From: Phycisphaerae bacterium
Lineage (GTDB): Bacteria > Planctomycetota > Phycisphaerae > UBA1845
Assembly (NCBI GenBank): GCA_028289375.1
Contig: JANQQK010000092.1
Coordinates: forward strand, 1 to 45,093
Direction: 5' to 3'
DNA: 45,093 nucleotides
Shown piece after piece: positions 1 through 7,203 of the stretch. Both the position numbers and the translations under genes were made by a program. Each line of letters starts with the position of its first letter. The first letter of the stretch is position 1. The notes beneath the pieces were generated by a model. That model did not search any database. It saw nothing but the letters and a program-made list of their open reading frames with translations, and was not told where the DNA came from.

Positions 1-592
1 GATCTCGGACTAGACGGACGGCCCGTTACAGCCTGGGCATTGGGTGGCCGGGAAGTTCCCAGCGTGTCCTGCGGGATTGCCAAGCCTTCTCGGTCACCCT
101 CATTTCATTGCGTCTTCGGATTGCACATGCTGCAGACAAGTCTTTGCATGTGTGCTACGCCTGACGTAGTCAGTATCCCCATTCAAAAAAACGCCCCAGA
201 CCACATGTGGCCTGAGGCGTCCTTCCTGAACCGCTCTGATTGGTTACAGAGCTAACCGTGCGTTGACATTGACGGATGAGCGAACGTGCATTGCACACGC
301 GTCCTCTGCCATGTCAATCATCCTGCGGCGTTCAAACGCAACCTAATCTAGCAGGCCCTCATCGACAAGATACTTCACTCGATTCGGCCATGTTTTCAGA
401 TTCCGATGCGTCGGAAGATCGTAGCGGCTTGGTCCCGTCATCTCCCCATCAACGCGATCCATCAAAAAAAATCTCTGAAATGACAGACTCATGAACGGAG
501 CGTGATCGGACCGTGACAGGTGACGTGTAAGTTGAACGCGTTGGGTGGCACGGGTCGCCCGCAATCGCGTGAAGAGCCGACCGGAGCGAACC
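1..592. other. Left edge without a recognisable gene
   Basis: No open reading frame here looks like a protein I can place, on either strand. The stretch holds one clear hairpin with a T-tract on the minus strand (185-220, listed separately). I looked for a copy of the tRNA-Lys 3' end that would mark the left end of the integrated element and found none. No convincing promoter for the downstream operon was seen. Confidence 0.5.
185..220 (-). terminator. Rho-independent terminator, minus strand
   Basis: Two 15-base arms (191-205 and 206-220) are inverted repeats of each other. Read on the minus strand, the two imperfect positions become G-U pairs, and the hairpin is followed by seven T residues (plus-strand A run 185-191). 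This is the layout of an intrinsic terminator for minus-strand transcription. No minus-strand gene that would end here is recognisable, so what it terminates is unknown. Confidence 0.65.
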
Positions 593-664
593 ATGTCCGG
601 CATCGGAAAGGAGAAGACAAGTCCGGCAGCCAAGTCGGCGAACGGTGCGGGCTACAGGAGGTAG
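593..664 (+). CDS. Possible 23-residue leader peptide
   Basis: An ATG at 593 has a GGAG seven bases upstream and opens a 23-codon frame rich in Lys, Gly, Ser and Ala, ending GAGYRR. It lies directly before the ubiquitin-like operon. Only the ribosome site and its position support it. It could be a leader peptide or a chance frame. Confidence 0.22.
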   Translation: MSGIGKEKTSPAAKSANGAGYRR

Positions 665-704
665 CAGCACGAGAACGACAACCAACCAAGGAAAGGTAAG
701 AGAC

Positions 705-893
705 ATGTTCAAGCGAAGTAGCAACGCGTCTGTGATCGCGGAAGGTACCTTCAGCGGTGGGGAGATTGAGCCCGGTAGTTTCCATTGTGGACGGACCATC
801 AGCATGTGCTCGTGTGCACGTCGGACGGACGACGGTTCTTCGGAGCCCGAATCCGGATCGACGGCCGAGCCGGTAGCCGTACGGGCTGCGTAA
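705..893 (+). CDS. Unknown 62-residue protein in the position of a ubiquitin-like modifier
   Basis: The ATG at 705 follows a good ribosome site (AAGGAAAGG, about 8-10 bases upstream). The product is Ser/Gly-rich with three Cys and matches nothing I recognise. Operons with the order modifier-E2-JAB-E1 (bacterial ISG15-like, Bil) have the ubiquitin-like gene exactly here. This frame is shorter than a beta-grasp domain (about 75 residues) and does not end in Gly-Gly. From about 785 a second frame (the E2 frame) is also open and reads like beta strands (HVLVCTSDGRRFFGARIRID), so the real gene may shift frame near 785, either by mutation, sequencing error or programmed slippage. Translation of some product from 705 is likely; its role is unproven. 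Confidence 0.4.
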   Translation: MFKRSSNASVIAEGTFSGGEIEPGSFHCGRTISMCSCARRTDDGSSEPESGSTAEPVAVRAA

Positions 894-982
894 GCTCGGC
901 GGTCGCTGACGCAGGTGGGGTGTCCACGGAGGGGCAGCCCATCTGCCTTTTTTCTAACCACACTGGCAACGAAAGGAACAAC

Positions 983-1282
983 ATGAACATCATTCCCGGC
1001 GTCTTCAACGGCACCAAGAAGACCTACCGCAGTAAGAACGGGCGGTGCTTGTTTGGCTTCGATTTTGTGAGCACCAACGGGCATATCGACGTCTACTGTC
1101 ACCAGTGTCCCTCACTCAATGGTCGCGACTCCGACCCACACAAGACGCACCGATTTCGATCGGGCAAGTTGTGCTTCGTCAGTGGCAAAGAGCCAAGGAC
1201 GCAGAGACGGGCAGAAGAACTCGCAGCCCAATGGGCGGAGTACTACCTCGAATACCGACGCACCGGCGTCGTGCAGAGTTAA
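983..1282 (+). CDS. Compact E2-like ubiquitin-conjugating protein
   Basis: A 99-residue protein with start ATG 983 behind GAAAGGAAC. It has an N-terminal strand pair (residues 20-38, CLFGFDF and HIDVYC), then a His-rich segment leading to G61-K-L-C64-F, then a long helix (77-93, AEELAAQWAEYYLEYRRTG). In the E2 fold the active-site Cys follows an H(P)N-type segment by about ten residues in the context G-x-[IL]-C, and the Cys is followed by helices; His53 and His56 lie 11 and 8 residues before Cys64 here. I infer that Cys64 carries a modifier thioester. At 99 residues it is a minimal version of the fold (usual 120-150). It overlaps the downstream region closely: the JAB start lies 5 bases after its stop, and JAB and E1 follow as expected for an E2-JAB-E1 operon. 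The frame is open upstream to about 785 so a longer N-terminus cannot be excluded. No database comparison was possible. Confidence 0.68.
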   Translation: MNIIPGVFNGTKKTYRSKNGRCLFGFDFVSTNGHIDVYCHQCPSLNGRDSDPHKTHRFRSGKLCFVSGKEPRTQRRAEELAAQWAEYYLEYRRTGVVQS

Positions 1283-1286
1283 TGTC

Positions 1287-1754
1287 ATGGTAGCACACGA
1301 AGATCACGATTCCGTCACCGTTCCGGAGCTACGGATGGCCGCAACAGCTCATGTCGAGCTGATGTCCGCGTTGTGCTCCCGACCACCGGAAGCAGGCGGC
1401 ATTCTTCTCGGCCCGATCGGTTCGTCAGAAGTGACGGATTTTTACTTCGACAAGACGGCCAAGTGCACGGGCGGTACCTACACGCCCGACCACGTCACGC
1501 TGCAACGGCTGATGAACGAGAAGTGGATGCCGTCGGGCATCGACATGGTCGGTTTCGTCCATTCCCACCCGAACGGCTTCGATTGGTTGAGCCAGGGCGA
1601 TCTGATCTACATCAGGCGGCTCTTGCTCAAGAACACAGATATGGCCGTATTCGCAACACCGATCGTTCTACCTGAGCAGTACCGTATTCGGCCCATCGTC
1701 GTGCAGCGTTCAGACATGAACAAGGCACTGGCGGCCAAGCTGATCCTGTTTTGA
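1287..1754 (+). CDS. JAMM/JAB-family metallo-isopeptidase (deubiquitinase-like)
   Basis: A 155-residue single-domain Mpr1/Pad1 (MPN+) protein. The full JAMM zinc motif is present: Glu35 in PEAGGILLG, then His92-Ser-His94-Pro, Ser102 and Asp105, with the canonical spacing HxHP-x6-S-x2-D. Such enzymes cut the isopeptide or peptide bond after a ubiquitin-like C-terminus, either to mature the modifier or to remove it from targets. The start at 1287 lies 4 bases after the E2 stop and has no strong ribosome site, so translation is probably coupled to the E2 gene. A frame extension upstream exists but would run through the E2 gene. Its place between E2 and E1 genes is the best context evidence that this is a protein-modification operon and not a stand-alone RadC-like JAB. 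Confidence 0.92.
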   Translation: MVAHEDHDSVTVPELRMAATAHVELMSALCSRPPEAGGILLGPIGSSEVTDFYFDKTAKCTGGTYTPDHVTLQRLMNEKWMPSGIDMVGFVHSHPNGFDWLSQGDLIYIRRLLLKNTDMAVFATPIVLPEQYRIRPIVVQRSDMNKALAAKLILF

Positions 1755-1788
1755 ACCAATCCCTCCGTGCAACAAGAAGGAGAATAGC

Positions 1789-2634
1789 ATGTTGAACTTT
1801 AACCGTATCATGACGAGCATCGCCGTCGAGTGGATGCTGCAAAAGCACGTCACGGTCGTTGGTGGTGCATACGGTCTGGCATGTGATCTTGTCCGCTGTG
1901 GGCTCGGCTCGTTGACTTTTGTCGATTTCGACCGGGTCGATGCGAGCAATCCTGCGAGGCAGGATCTCTATCCGGGTGATACCGGTCGCTTGAAGACCGA
2001 AGCGGTGGCCGAGCAATGCAGGCGTATCAACCCGCAGATCGAGGTGGAATGCTATTCCGCTGACTTCTGCTCGATCTCACTGGACGAGTTTGATCACTTA
2101 TTCGGTCATACCGATTTGTTCATTCACGCGGCGGATTTCGTTCCGGCTCAGGCCAGAGGCAACATCGAATCTCTCAGACTGGGCAAGCCCGCCATGTGGA
2201 TCGGGATGTACGCGGGCGGGCGTGCGGGCGAAATCGTCTATCACGTCCCGGGTGTGACTGAGGCATGCTACCGCTGCATCTGCGGACAGCGGTACGCGGC
2301 GTTCAACCGGGGCATGCGGAAGATCAGCAGTGAGGGTGGGACCATTCTCGACCTGCACTTGCTTGACGCGATCGCCGGTCAGATTGCCGTGGGAATTCTC
2401 ACACGAGGGGCAGACAACCGCATGGGTCGAATCATCGACGCTCTGGGTAATCGCAATCTGTTGCAGGTGAAGATCGATCCGGACTACACGCTCGGTGATA
2501 AGGACATTTTTGCCGAATACCTCGGCAACCATCCGGCCAACTTCTCGTTTTCGACGATCGCGTTGCCCATGGAACGTGAGCATGACTGCCCTGACTGTTC
2601 GCGGTTCCGCCATGACGTGGAGGATGCGGCGTGA
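1789..2634 (+). CDS. ThiF/MoeB-type E1-like activating enzyme
   Basis: A 281-residue adenylating enzyme with start ATG 1789 behind AAGAAGGAG. The Rossmann ATP site is VGGAYG (residues 24-29), followed by VDFDRVDASNPARQ (45-58) and GRLKTEA (66-72); these supply the Asp46, Arg57 and Lys69 that bind ATP-Mg in MoeB, ThiF and eukaryotic E1. Two Cys pairs, CYRC (160-163) and CPDC (267-270), match the structural zinc site of MoeB. Cys165 is a candidate thioester Cys but this is a guess. One oddity is Val24 where the first Gly of GxGGxG normally stands. The enzyme should adenylate the C-terminus of a modifier and pass it to the E2-like protein encoded upstream. Its stop overlaps the GTG start of the next gene, so the cysteine-rich protein belongs to the same operon. 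Confidence 0.92.
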   Translation: MLNFNRIMTSIAVEWMLQKHVTVVGGAYGLACDLVRCGLGSLTFVDFDRVDASNPARQDLYPGDTGRLKTEAVAEQCRRINPQIEVECYSADFCSISLDEFDHLFGHTDLFIHAADFVPAQARGNIESLRLGKPAMWIGMYAGGRAGEIVYHVPGVTEACYRCICGQRYAAFNRGMRKISSEGGTILDLHLLDAIAGQIAVGILTRGADNRMGRIIDALGNRNLLQVKIDPDYTLGDKDIFAEYLGNHPANFSFSTIALPMEREHDCPDCSRFRHDVEDAA

Positions 2635-3161
2635 GAATCCTCAAGCGATTTCTGACGACCGACCGCAACGGGCGGGTGGTGTCCGGCAAGACCGAACGGC
2701 TGACCGACGGACCGGGAGGTACTCACCTCACCGAACGCCGGGTCGCGGTTCGGTGTCCGAGTTGCACCCGTTGGTTGACCGATGTCTCGGAATATCGCGG
2801 TCGGTGTGATTACTGCCGCCGTCGCGTGTGCTGCGTGCACTGTGACGCCAAGTGTGCGGCGTGCTCCCGTCGGTTGTGTGGAGATTGTCGGCGTGGGTTC
2901 ATTGGCAGAGTCAGGGCGACGGTCTGTCCGATCTGTTTGGTGCGGCTGCGTCGACGTCAGTTGGCCGAAGATCGGCTGATGGTTCAGCAGATCGCGTTTC
3001 AGCGGTCAATGGCCCGTCGTCGTGAGTGGACGCGGATTCAGGCACTGCGATTTCAGGCCGCCCGCGAACAGGCCCGTGGACGACTTGCCGTGGTGCGGGA
3101 GATCAACCGCATCAAACTGGCCCTTGCGAGGATGGTGAATGGTCGACGCCGCATACGCTGA
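2631..3161 (+). CDS. RING/treble-clef-like zinc protein, candidate E3
   Basis: A 176-residue protein beginning with GTG 2631 inside the stop of the E1 gene (GTGA overlap). Residues 42-102 hold six Cys pairs: C42xxC45, C59xxC62, C68xxC71, C75xxC78, C83xxC86 and C99xxC102, enough for three zinc ions. Close-set pairs of this kind fit a RING-like or other binuclear treble-clef fold, or a chain of zinc ribbons. The C-terminal 70 residues are Arg/Gln/Ala-rich, strongly basic and probably helical. RING-type proteins have been described in bacterial ubiquitin-like operons, where they are proposed E3 ligases; I infer the same role from the gene order. A plain DNA- or RNA-binding zinc protein is the main alternative. 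Its last 23 bases overlap the start of the ATPase gene. Confidence 0.7.
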   Translation: MRILKRFLTTDRNGRVVSGKTERLTDGPGGTHLTERRVAVRCPSCTRWLTDVSEYRGRCDYCRRRVCCVHCDAKCAACSRRLCGDCRRGFIGRVRATVCPICLVRLRRRQLAEDRLMVQQIAFQRSMARRREWTRIQALRFQAAREQARGRLAVVREINRIKLALARMVNGRRRIR

Positions 3162-5304
3162 CATCCTCGAATCAGAGGGATTCGTGCAGATTGGTGGATT
3201 GAATTATCGCGTCGGTCTTCACGTTTGGTGGCACGCCGCCGCCAAGCTCCAGGTTATCGACCTCCCGGTCGGGTCGATCATGTTGGTCAAGGGCGACAAG
3301 TCCTACTACATGAAGTCGATCTCCGAGGAGGGCGAGACCTGGGCTCGTGATATACCCGCCCTGCAAAGCTACCTCGAGACACACTTCACCGAGGTGCACA
3401 TCGGTTTTTCGTATTTTCGGAATGTGACGTCGCGGCTGGCGGAGATCCAGATTCAGAGAAGACAGAACGTCAGTGAGCGGGAAACTGCACGACCGAGCGT
3501 GGACCATTTCGCGGAGCTGCGGCGACGTCAGGATGCCAACCGAACACAACTCGCCCAGGCGGAGCGGCTGCTGAGCCTTGACTCCGGGAGCTCGGATTTG
3601 CTCAACGGATATGTGAGACGTCGAACCACCGAACTTCGTCGTGACATCAAGACGGGGAAGAAACAACTAAAACAACAAAGGGAACACCTCAGCCTCATCG
3701 AGAATCTCCAACACGAATACGAACGCAAAGGATCAGCCGCCGCCTACACCTTCAGCATCGGCTCAAATACCCACGTCGTGAATTCGCCGGTCGAGTTCCG
3801 CGATGCCGTGCAGAGCATTGTGAAGGAACTCCGAGACCTCCATCGGTATCAGGTCAGCCAAAAACTATCCGGTGGCAAGCTCAACATCCACGTCGACGAA
3901 GCGACCGATCCGGTTTTGGTCTGGATGGAGGAGTGGTTCGGTGGGGCGTTGTCACCGCGACAATTGGACAAGCTGGGACCAGCGTTCCGGCTGCTGCGTG
4001 ACGCCACGACCGACCACACGATGGTGACGCCGAATGAGGATGTCCGCGTCAGTGACTCGGTGAAGGAAGACCGCAAGTTGCTGGCTGCTCGCGTTGTCTC
4101 AACAATGGTCGGACGTCTCGATGACCATGACGCAGCAGCCAATCTGTCGGATATCAATGAGAATGCCAAGCCCGCAACCGTTGGTCGCCGCATGTCCGGC
4201 GGTAAGGCGACGAACCAATCGGCGGTCGTTCCGTTGGCCAAGGCCAATCACGTGTACATCTCGGGCATCACCGGTTCAGGTAAGTCGTACACCGGACGGG
4301 TGCTGGCCGAAGAAGCTTGCCGTTACGATGACCTCAACATACTCATCCTCGATCCCCGCAACCAGGCGGTCGGGATGCTGGTTCCCGAAGACCGGGAGTC
4401 CATCCTCGAACGCTATGACGCGTTCAACATCGATCACACATCGGCTCGTGGGTATGACTTCCGGTACTTCGCACCCGGAAGCGAGTCACTTCCAAACTTA
4501 CCGACCGATCTCGACACCCTCGGGCAAGGGCGATCGATTGTCAGTTTCAAGGCACTTGGCGATCGGGATCGTTGTAGGCTGTTCGCCCAAATCCTTGATG
4601 CCGTATTCGACGCCCACGCGAGCGAGGAATCGGATACCTTGCGATTGATCATCCTGATCGAAGAGGCTCAACGCTTCACCAAGAAACGCGTCAGCGAAGA
4701 CGCCAAAGCAGCGGGGCAACAGGCCGAGAACGCCCTGGACCGCACGGTTCGTGAGGGGCGTAAGTACGGCTGCTGCACTGTCATCCTCAGCCAGACGATT
4801 CGGGACTTTTCGTACGACTCGGCAAGCATTCGCCAGAACACCAACACCAAAATCTTTATGCGAAACGCGGATCGCGAAATTGATTACGCATCCGACTTCC
4901 TCGGTGACGGGCGACAGATCGTCAAACTCCAGACCGGTGAGGCGATTCTCTACAACGCTGCGTGGGGTGCGATGCGGGCCGGAATTCGCCCACCGTATTC
5001 AAAGGTGTGGGAGTTCAGTGCGGCTGACACCCAACGGTTGATCACGCCTACAGCCGGAAACGATACGCAGGTGCTGTCACCGGACGCCCAACGTCTGATT
5101 GATCTGTGCTCAGCCGAAGGCCAATCGAACGGTACCCATCTGAATCTCACCGAAGCGGGCAGGCGGCTCGGCATCGGTAGCAAGAGACATCTGCAACGTG
5201 TGGTTGCTGAAGTCGAACAGGCCGGACTGATTCGCACGCGGCGTTTACCGCAACGCGGAAATCCACGTGTGATCGAGGTTGTTTCGTCCGGGAGGGCGGA
5301 CTAA
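3139..5304 (+). CDS. HerA/VirB4-like (DUF87) ATPase with C-terminal winged helix
   Basis: A 721-residue protein, start ATG 3139 overlapping the zinc-protein gene by 23 bases. Residues 1-90 form a mixed alpha/beta domain I do not recognise; 105-200 are charged and helical, probably coiled coil. The ATPase core carries Walker A GITGSGKS (376-383), LILDPRNQ (402-409), Walker B LRLIILIEEAQRF (501-513), and the downstream REGRKYGCCTVILSQ (538-552) and IRQNTNTKIFMR (564-575) seen in HerA/TraG-type hexameric DNA translocases. Residues 665-718 (LTEAGRRLGIGSKRHLQRVVAEVEQAGLIRTRRLPQ region) are a winged-helix DNA-binding domain. HerA-family pumps work with nucleases in repair and with effector partners in several defence systems. 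No NurA or other nuclease is next to it here, only the conjugation genes. It may be the effector or the main target of the modification pathway, or a transfer ATPase of the element. Confidence 0.87.
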   Translation: MVDAAYADILESEGFVQIGGLNYRVGLHVWWHAAAKLQVIDLPVGSIMLVKGDKSYYMKSISEEGETWARDIPALQSYLETHFTEVHIGFSYFRNVTSRLAEIQIQRRQNVSERETARPSVDHFAELRRRQDANRTQLAQAERLLSLDSGSSDLLNGYVRRRTTELRRDIKTGKKQLKQQREHLSLIENLQHEYERKGSAAAYTFSIGSNTHVVNSPVEFRDAVQSIVKELRDLHRYQVSQKLSGGKLNIHVDEATDPVLVWMEEWFGGALSPRQLDKLGPAFRLLRDATTDHTMVTPNEDVRVSDSVKEDRKLLAARVVSTMVGRLDDHDAAANLSDINENAKPATVGRRMSGGKATNQSAVVPLAKANHVYISGITGSGKSYTGRVLAEEACRYDDLNILILDPRNQAVGMLVPEDRESILERYDAFNIDHTSARGYDFRYFAPGSESLPNLPTDLDTLGQGRSIVSFKALGDRDRCRLFAQILDAVFDAHASEESDTLRLIILIEEAQRFTKKRVSEDAKAAGQQAENALDRTVREGRKYGCCTVILSQTIRDFSYDSASIRQNTNTKIFMRNADREIDYASDFLGDGRQIVKLQTGEAILYNAAWGAMRAGIRPPYSKVWEFSAADTQRLITPTAGNDTQVLSPDAQRLIDLCSAEGQSNGTHLNLTEAGRRLGIGSKRHLQRVVAEVEQAGLIRTRRLPQRGNPRVIEVVSSGRAD

Positions 5305-5362
5305 ATGGCGGACCGAACCCGGACGAAACGTGGACGGAATCGCGTGGACAAAACGGCTGGAC
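5297..5362 (+). repeat. Six phased YGGAC repeats
   Basis: The pentamer CGGAC or TGGAC starts at 5297, 5309, 5320, 5331, 5345 and 5358, so copies are 11-14 bases apart, close to one helical turn. Inverted GTCCG copies flank the array at 5286-5290 and 5366-5370. The array spans the end of the ATPase gene and the beginning of the next small gene, just before the excisionase-like gene. It resembles a cluster of protein binding sites, but chance within GC-rich coding sequence is possible. Confidence 0.4.
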
Positions 5363-5562
5363 TCAGTCCGGCTTCGCAAGTCCTGCAACGACAGCGTGTT
5401 GTACGTTGCGATTTGGTCCGGGAGTCGGTTGATGGTGGGGTTTGGAACACTTCTTCGATGGGGTTCCATTCGGACAAGAACGCGAAACATCGAAACCGTG
5501 ATCGTAAGCATCGTAACATGGCTAGGTGCTCGCGTTCGCATTTCGGAGCAGCAAACCGATGA
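5305..5562 (+). CDS. Small basic protein of unknown function
   Basis: An 85-residue frame whose ATG directly abuts the TAA of the ATPase gene (TAAATG), with GGGAGGG eight bases upstream, and whose TGA overlaps the next start (ATGA at 5559-5562). Both junctions look like coupled translation, which is the main reason to call it. The product is very basic (many Arg, Lys and His) and has no motif I recognise; low complexity in its second half (NAKHRNRDRKHRN) suggests a nucleic-acid contact or a chance frame. It contains the YGGAC repeat array. Confidence 0.42.
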   Translation: MADRTRTKRGRNRVDKTAGLSPASQVLQRQRVVRCDLVRESVDGGVWNTSSMGFHSDKNAKHRNRDRKHRNMARCSRSHFGAANR

Positions 5563-5828
5563 GCGGGGAGCGTTACACAACTGCGATTCAGCCCGTACTG
5601 CCGGATGGCAATGGTGGCTACGCACCCTGCCCGGAACTACTCACGGAAGACGAGGCCATTCGGTACCTACGGCTCGACATCGACGGTCCGGGCAACCCGC
5701 GTCTTACGCTTCGTTACTACCGTGAAAAGGGTGTTCTGCGAGCGACTCGCGTGGGGAGAAGGCTTCGGTACCGACGCGTGGAATTGGACCGATTCTTGCG
5801 TCTCGTAACCCCCTCGTCGGCAGCGTGA
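5559..5828 (+). CDS. Excisionase-like helix-turn-helix protein
   Basis: An 89-residue protein. The start ATG 5559 has GGAGCA eight bases upstream and overlaps the previous stop. Residues 30-82 follow the MerR/excisionase winged-HTH pattern: LTEDEAIRYLRLD, then a proline/leucine turn, LRYYREKGVLRATRVGRRLRYRRVELDRFL. Such proteins bind attachment-site DNA and steer integrase toward excision, or act as repressors of mobile elements. It sits 120 bases upstream of the integrase gene in the same direction, which fits an xis-int pair. Confidence 0.82.
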   Translation: MSGERYTTAIQPVLPDGNGGYAPCPELLTEDEAIRYLRLDIDGPGNPRLTLRYYREKGVLRATRVGRRLRYRRVELDRFLRLVTPSSAA

Positions 5829-5829
5829 C

Positions 5830-5919
5830 ATGGAGTTGATTGTCTCACGGGTCGATGGTAGCTCGTCTAGCCCGGCGTGGCTGGAAACGGAGGCGGCACC
5901 GGTCACGCTGATCAGATGA
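5830..5919 (+). CDS. Possible 29-residue peptide between xis-like and int genes
   Basis: An ATG one base after the stop of the excisionase-like gene (TGAcATG) opens a 29-codon frame ending TLIR. The close junction is the only support; there is no known motif and no clear ribosome site. It may simply be untranslated leader of the integrase message. Confidence 0.18.
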   Translation: MELIVSRVDGSSSSPAWLETEAAPVTLIR

Positions 5920-5949
5920 TGATCGCCTTCACGTAACGGAGTTGAACGC

Positions 5950-7203
5950 ATGAGTGCCAAGGTCATCCTGCTCCACGATCCACGCAAGCGAAAGCCGTAC
6001 GTGGTGCGTTGGTACGGGGAATACGATCCGGCGAACGGGAGTCAGCGGCGGTACGGCAAGTCGTTCGCGTTGAAGAAAGACGCTGAACGCTTCAAGACTG
6101 CCAAGCAAGCCGAGTTCAACAAGGGAGCCCAACGTGATCGCCCGGTGGACATCTCGCTCGGGGAGTTCTGCGAGAAGTACATGCAACGGCGTCGGCACGA
6201 ATGGGCAGAAAAAACGCGGTTGGGCGTTGAGGACGTGTGCAACCGCTTGTTGGCCTACTTCGGGCCGAAGCGATCGTTGTCAACCATCACAAGCGATCGT
6301 GCGGCGGCCTTCTGGTCGGAAGCCAGGAAGGTCGATCCGCGATGTCGGGGTGCGGAGCTGAGCAAGTCGTCACGGAACTGCATCCTGCGTTACGCACGGA
6401 CGATGTTTCGTTACGCCGTGACTTGGGGCGACCTGATCACCAACCCGTTCGCCGAGTTGAAGTTGATACGCGTCGGTCGTAAGAATCGCCGCAAATGGCA
6501 CTACATCACACCGGCTGAATACTATCGCCTGTTGCGGGCCGCACCATTGCTTCGGTGGAAGGTGTTCTATGCTCTCGCCTATACATCGGGTGCCCGCTTG
6601 GGTGAACTGCTCAACCTAACCCAGGCCGACGTTAACCTTGCCAAGGGTGTGCTCCGAATTGCCGACCGACCGGGCACCACGGACGTTCCGCCGTTCCATC
6701 TCAAGGATCATGAAGAGCGGTCCGTGCCACTACCACGTCACACGGTCAAGTTGCTGCGTGGTTGGCTCCAAAAGCGAGACACGCGATCGCCGTTGCTGCT
6801 GTTGACGCCCGAACGGTTTGCTCGTGTCCGCCAACGTTGGATCGATTGCCAACGTGACGAGAAGCCCTGGCTCAACGACTACATGACCAACAACATCATC
6901 CGTGACATCCGGCGGCACGCGAGGTGGGCGGGCATCGAATTGGATGGGGCACTCACGCTGCACTGCTTCCGCAAGTCGTGCGGACAGAACTGGGCACAGC
7001 ACCTGCCGATGAACGTGGTGAAGGAACTCATGGGACATGCCGACATCAGCACCACCGCCGAGTTCTACACCGTTGTGGGCGAGGAGCATGAAGCCAAGGC
7101 CCAATGGGTGACGGAGGCGATGATCCTGGACGCCGCCCGCGAGAAAAAGGACGCCCGCTGGACGCCAAGGCTGCAAATAAACCCTGATCGTAAGGTCGGT
7201 TGA
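5950..7203 (+). CDS. Tyrosine recombinase (phage-type integrase)
   Basis: A 417-residue integrase with start ATG 5950 behind ACGGAGTT. It has an N-terminal arm-binding segment (1-60), a SAM-like core-binding domain (65-155) and a catalytic domain. Active-site residues are visible: Arg216 in SGARLGELL, His338 and Arg341 in HCFRKS, His363 in LMGHADISTT, and the nucleophile Tyr373 in EFYTVV. The gene ends 46 bases from the 3' end of tRNA-Lys, the usual place for an integrase that uses a tRNA as attachment site. Together with the HTH gene upstream it makes the mobility module of the island carrying the conjugation operon. Length and motifs suggest it is intact. Confidence 0.96.
   Translation: MSAKVILLHDPRKRKPYVVRWYGEYDPANGSQRRYGKSFALKKDAERFKTAKQAEFNKGAQRDRPVDISLGEFCEKYMQRRRHEWAEKTRLGVEDVCNRLLAYFGPKRSLSTITSDRAAAFWSEARKVDPRCRGAELSKSSRNCILRYARTMFRYAVTWGDLITNPFAELKLIRVGRKNRRKWHYITPAEYYRLLRAAPLLRWKVFYALAYTSGARLGELLNLTQADVNLAKGVLRIADRPGTTDVPPFHLKDHEERSVPLPRHTVKLLRGWLQKRDTRSPLLLLTPERFARVRQRWIDCQRDEKPWLNDYMTNNIIRDIRRHARWAGIELDGALTLHCFRKSCGQNWAQHLPMNVVKELMGHADISTTAEFYTVVGEEHEAKAQWVTEAMILDAAREKKDARWTPRLQINPDRKVG

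Noticed and set aside
1..700. Left attachment site of the island
   Set aside because: No stretch matching the last 20 bases of tRNA-Lys was found.
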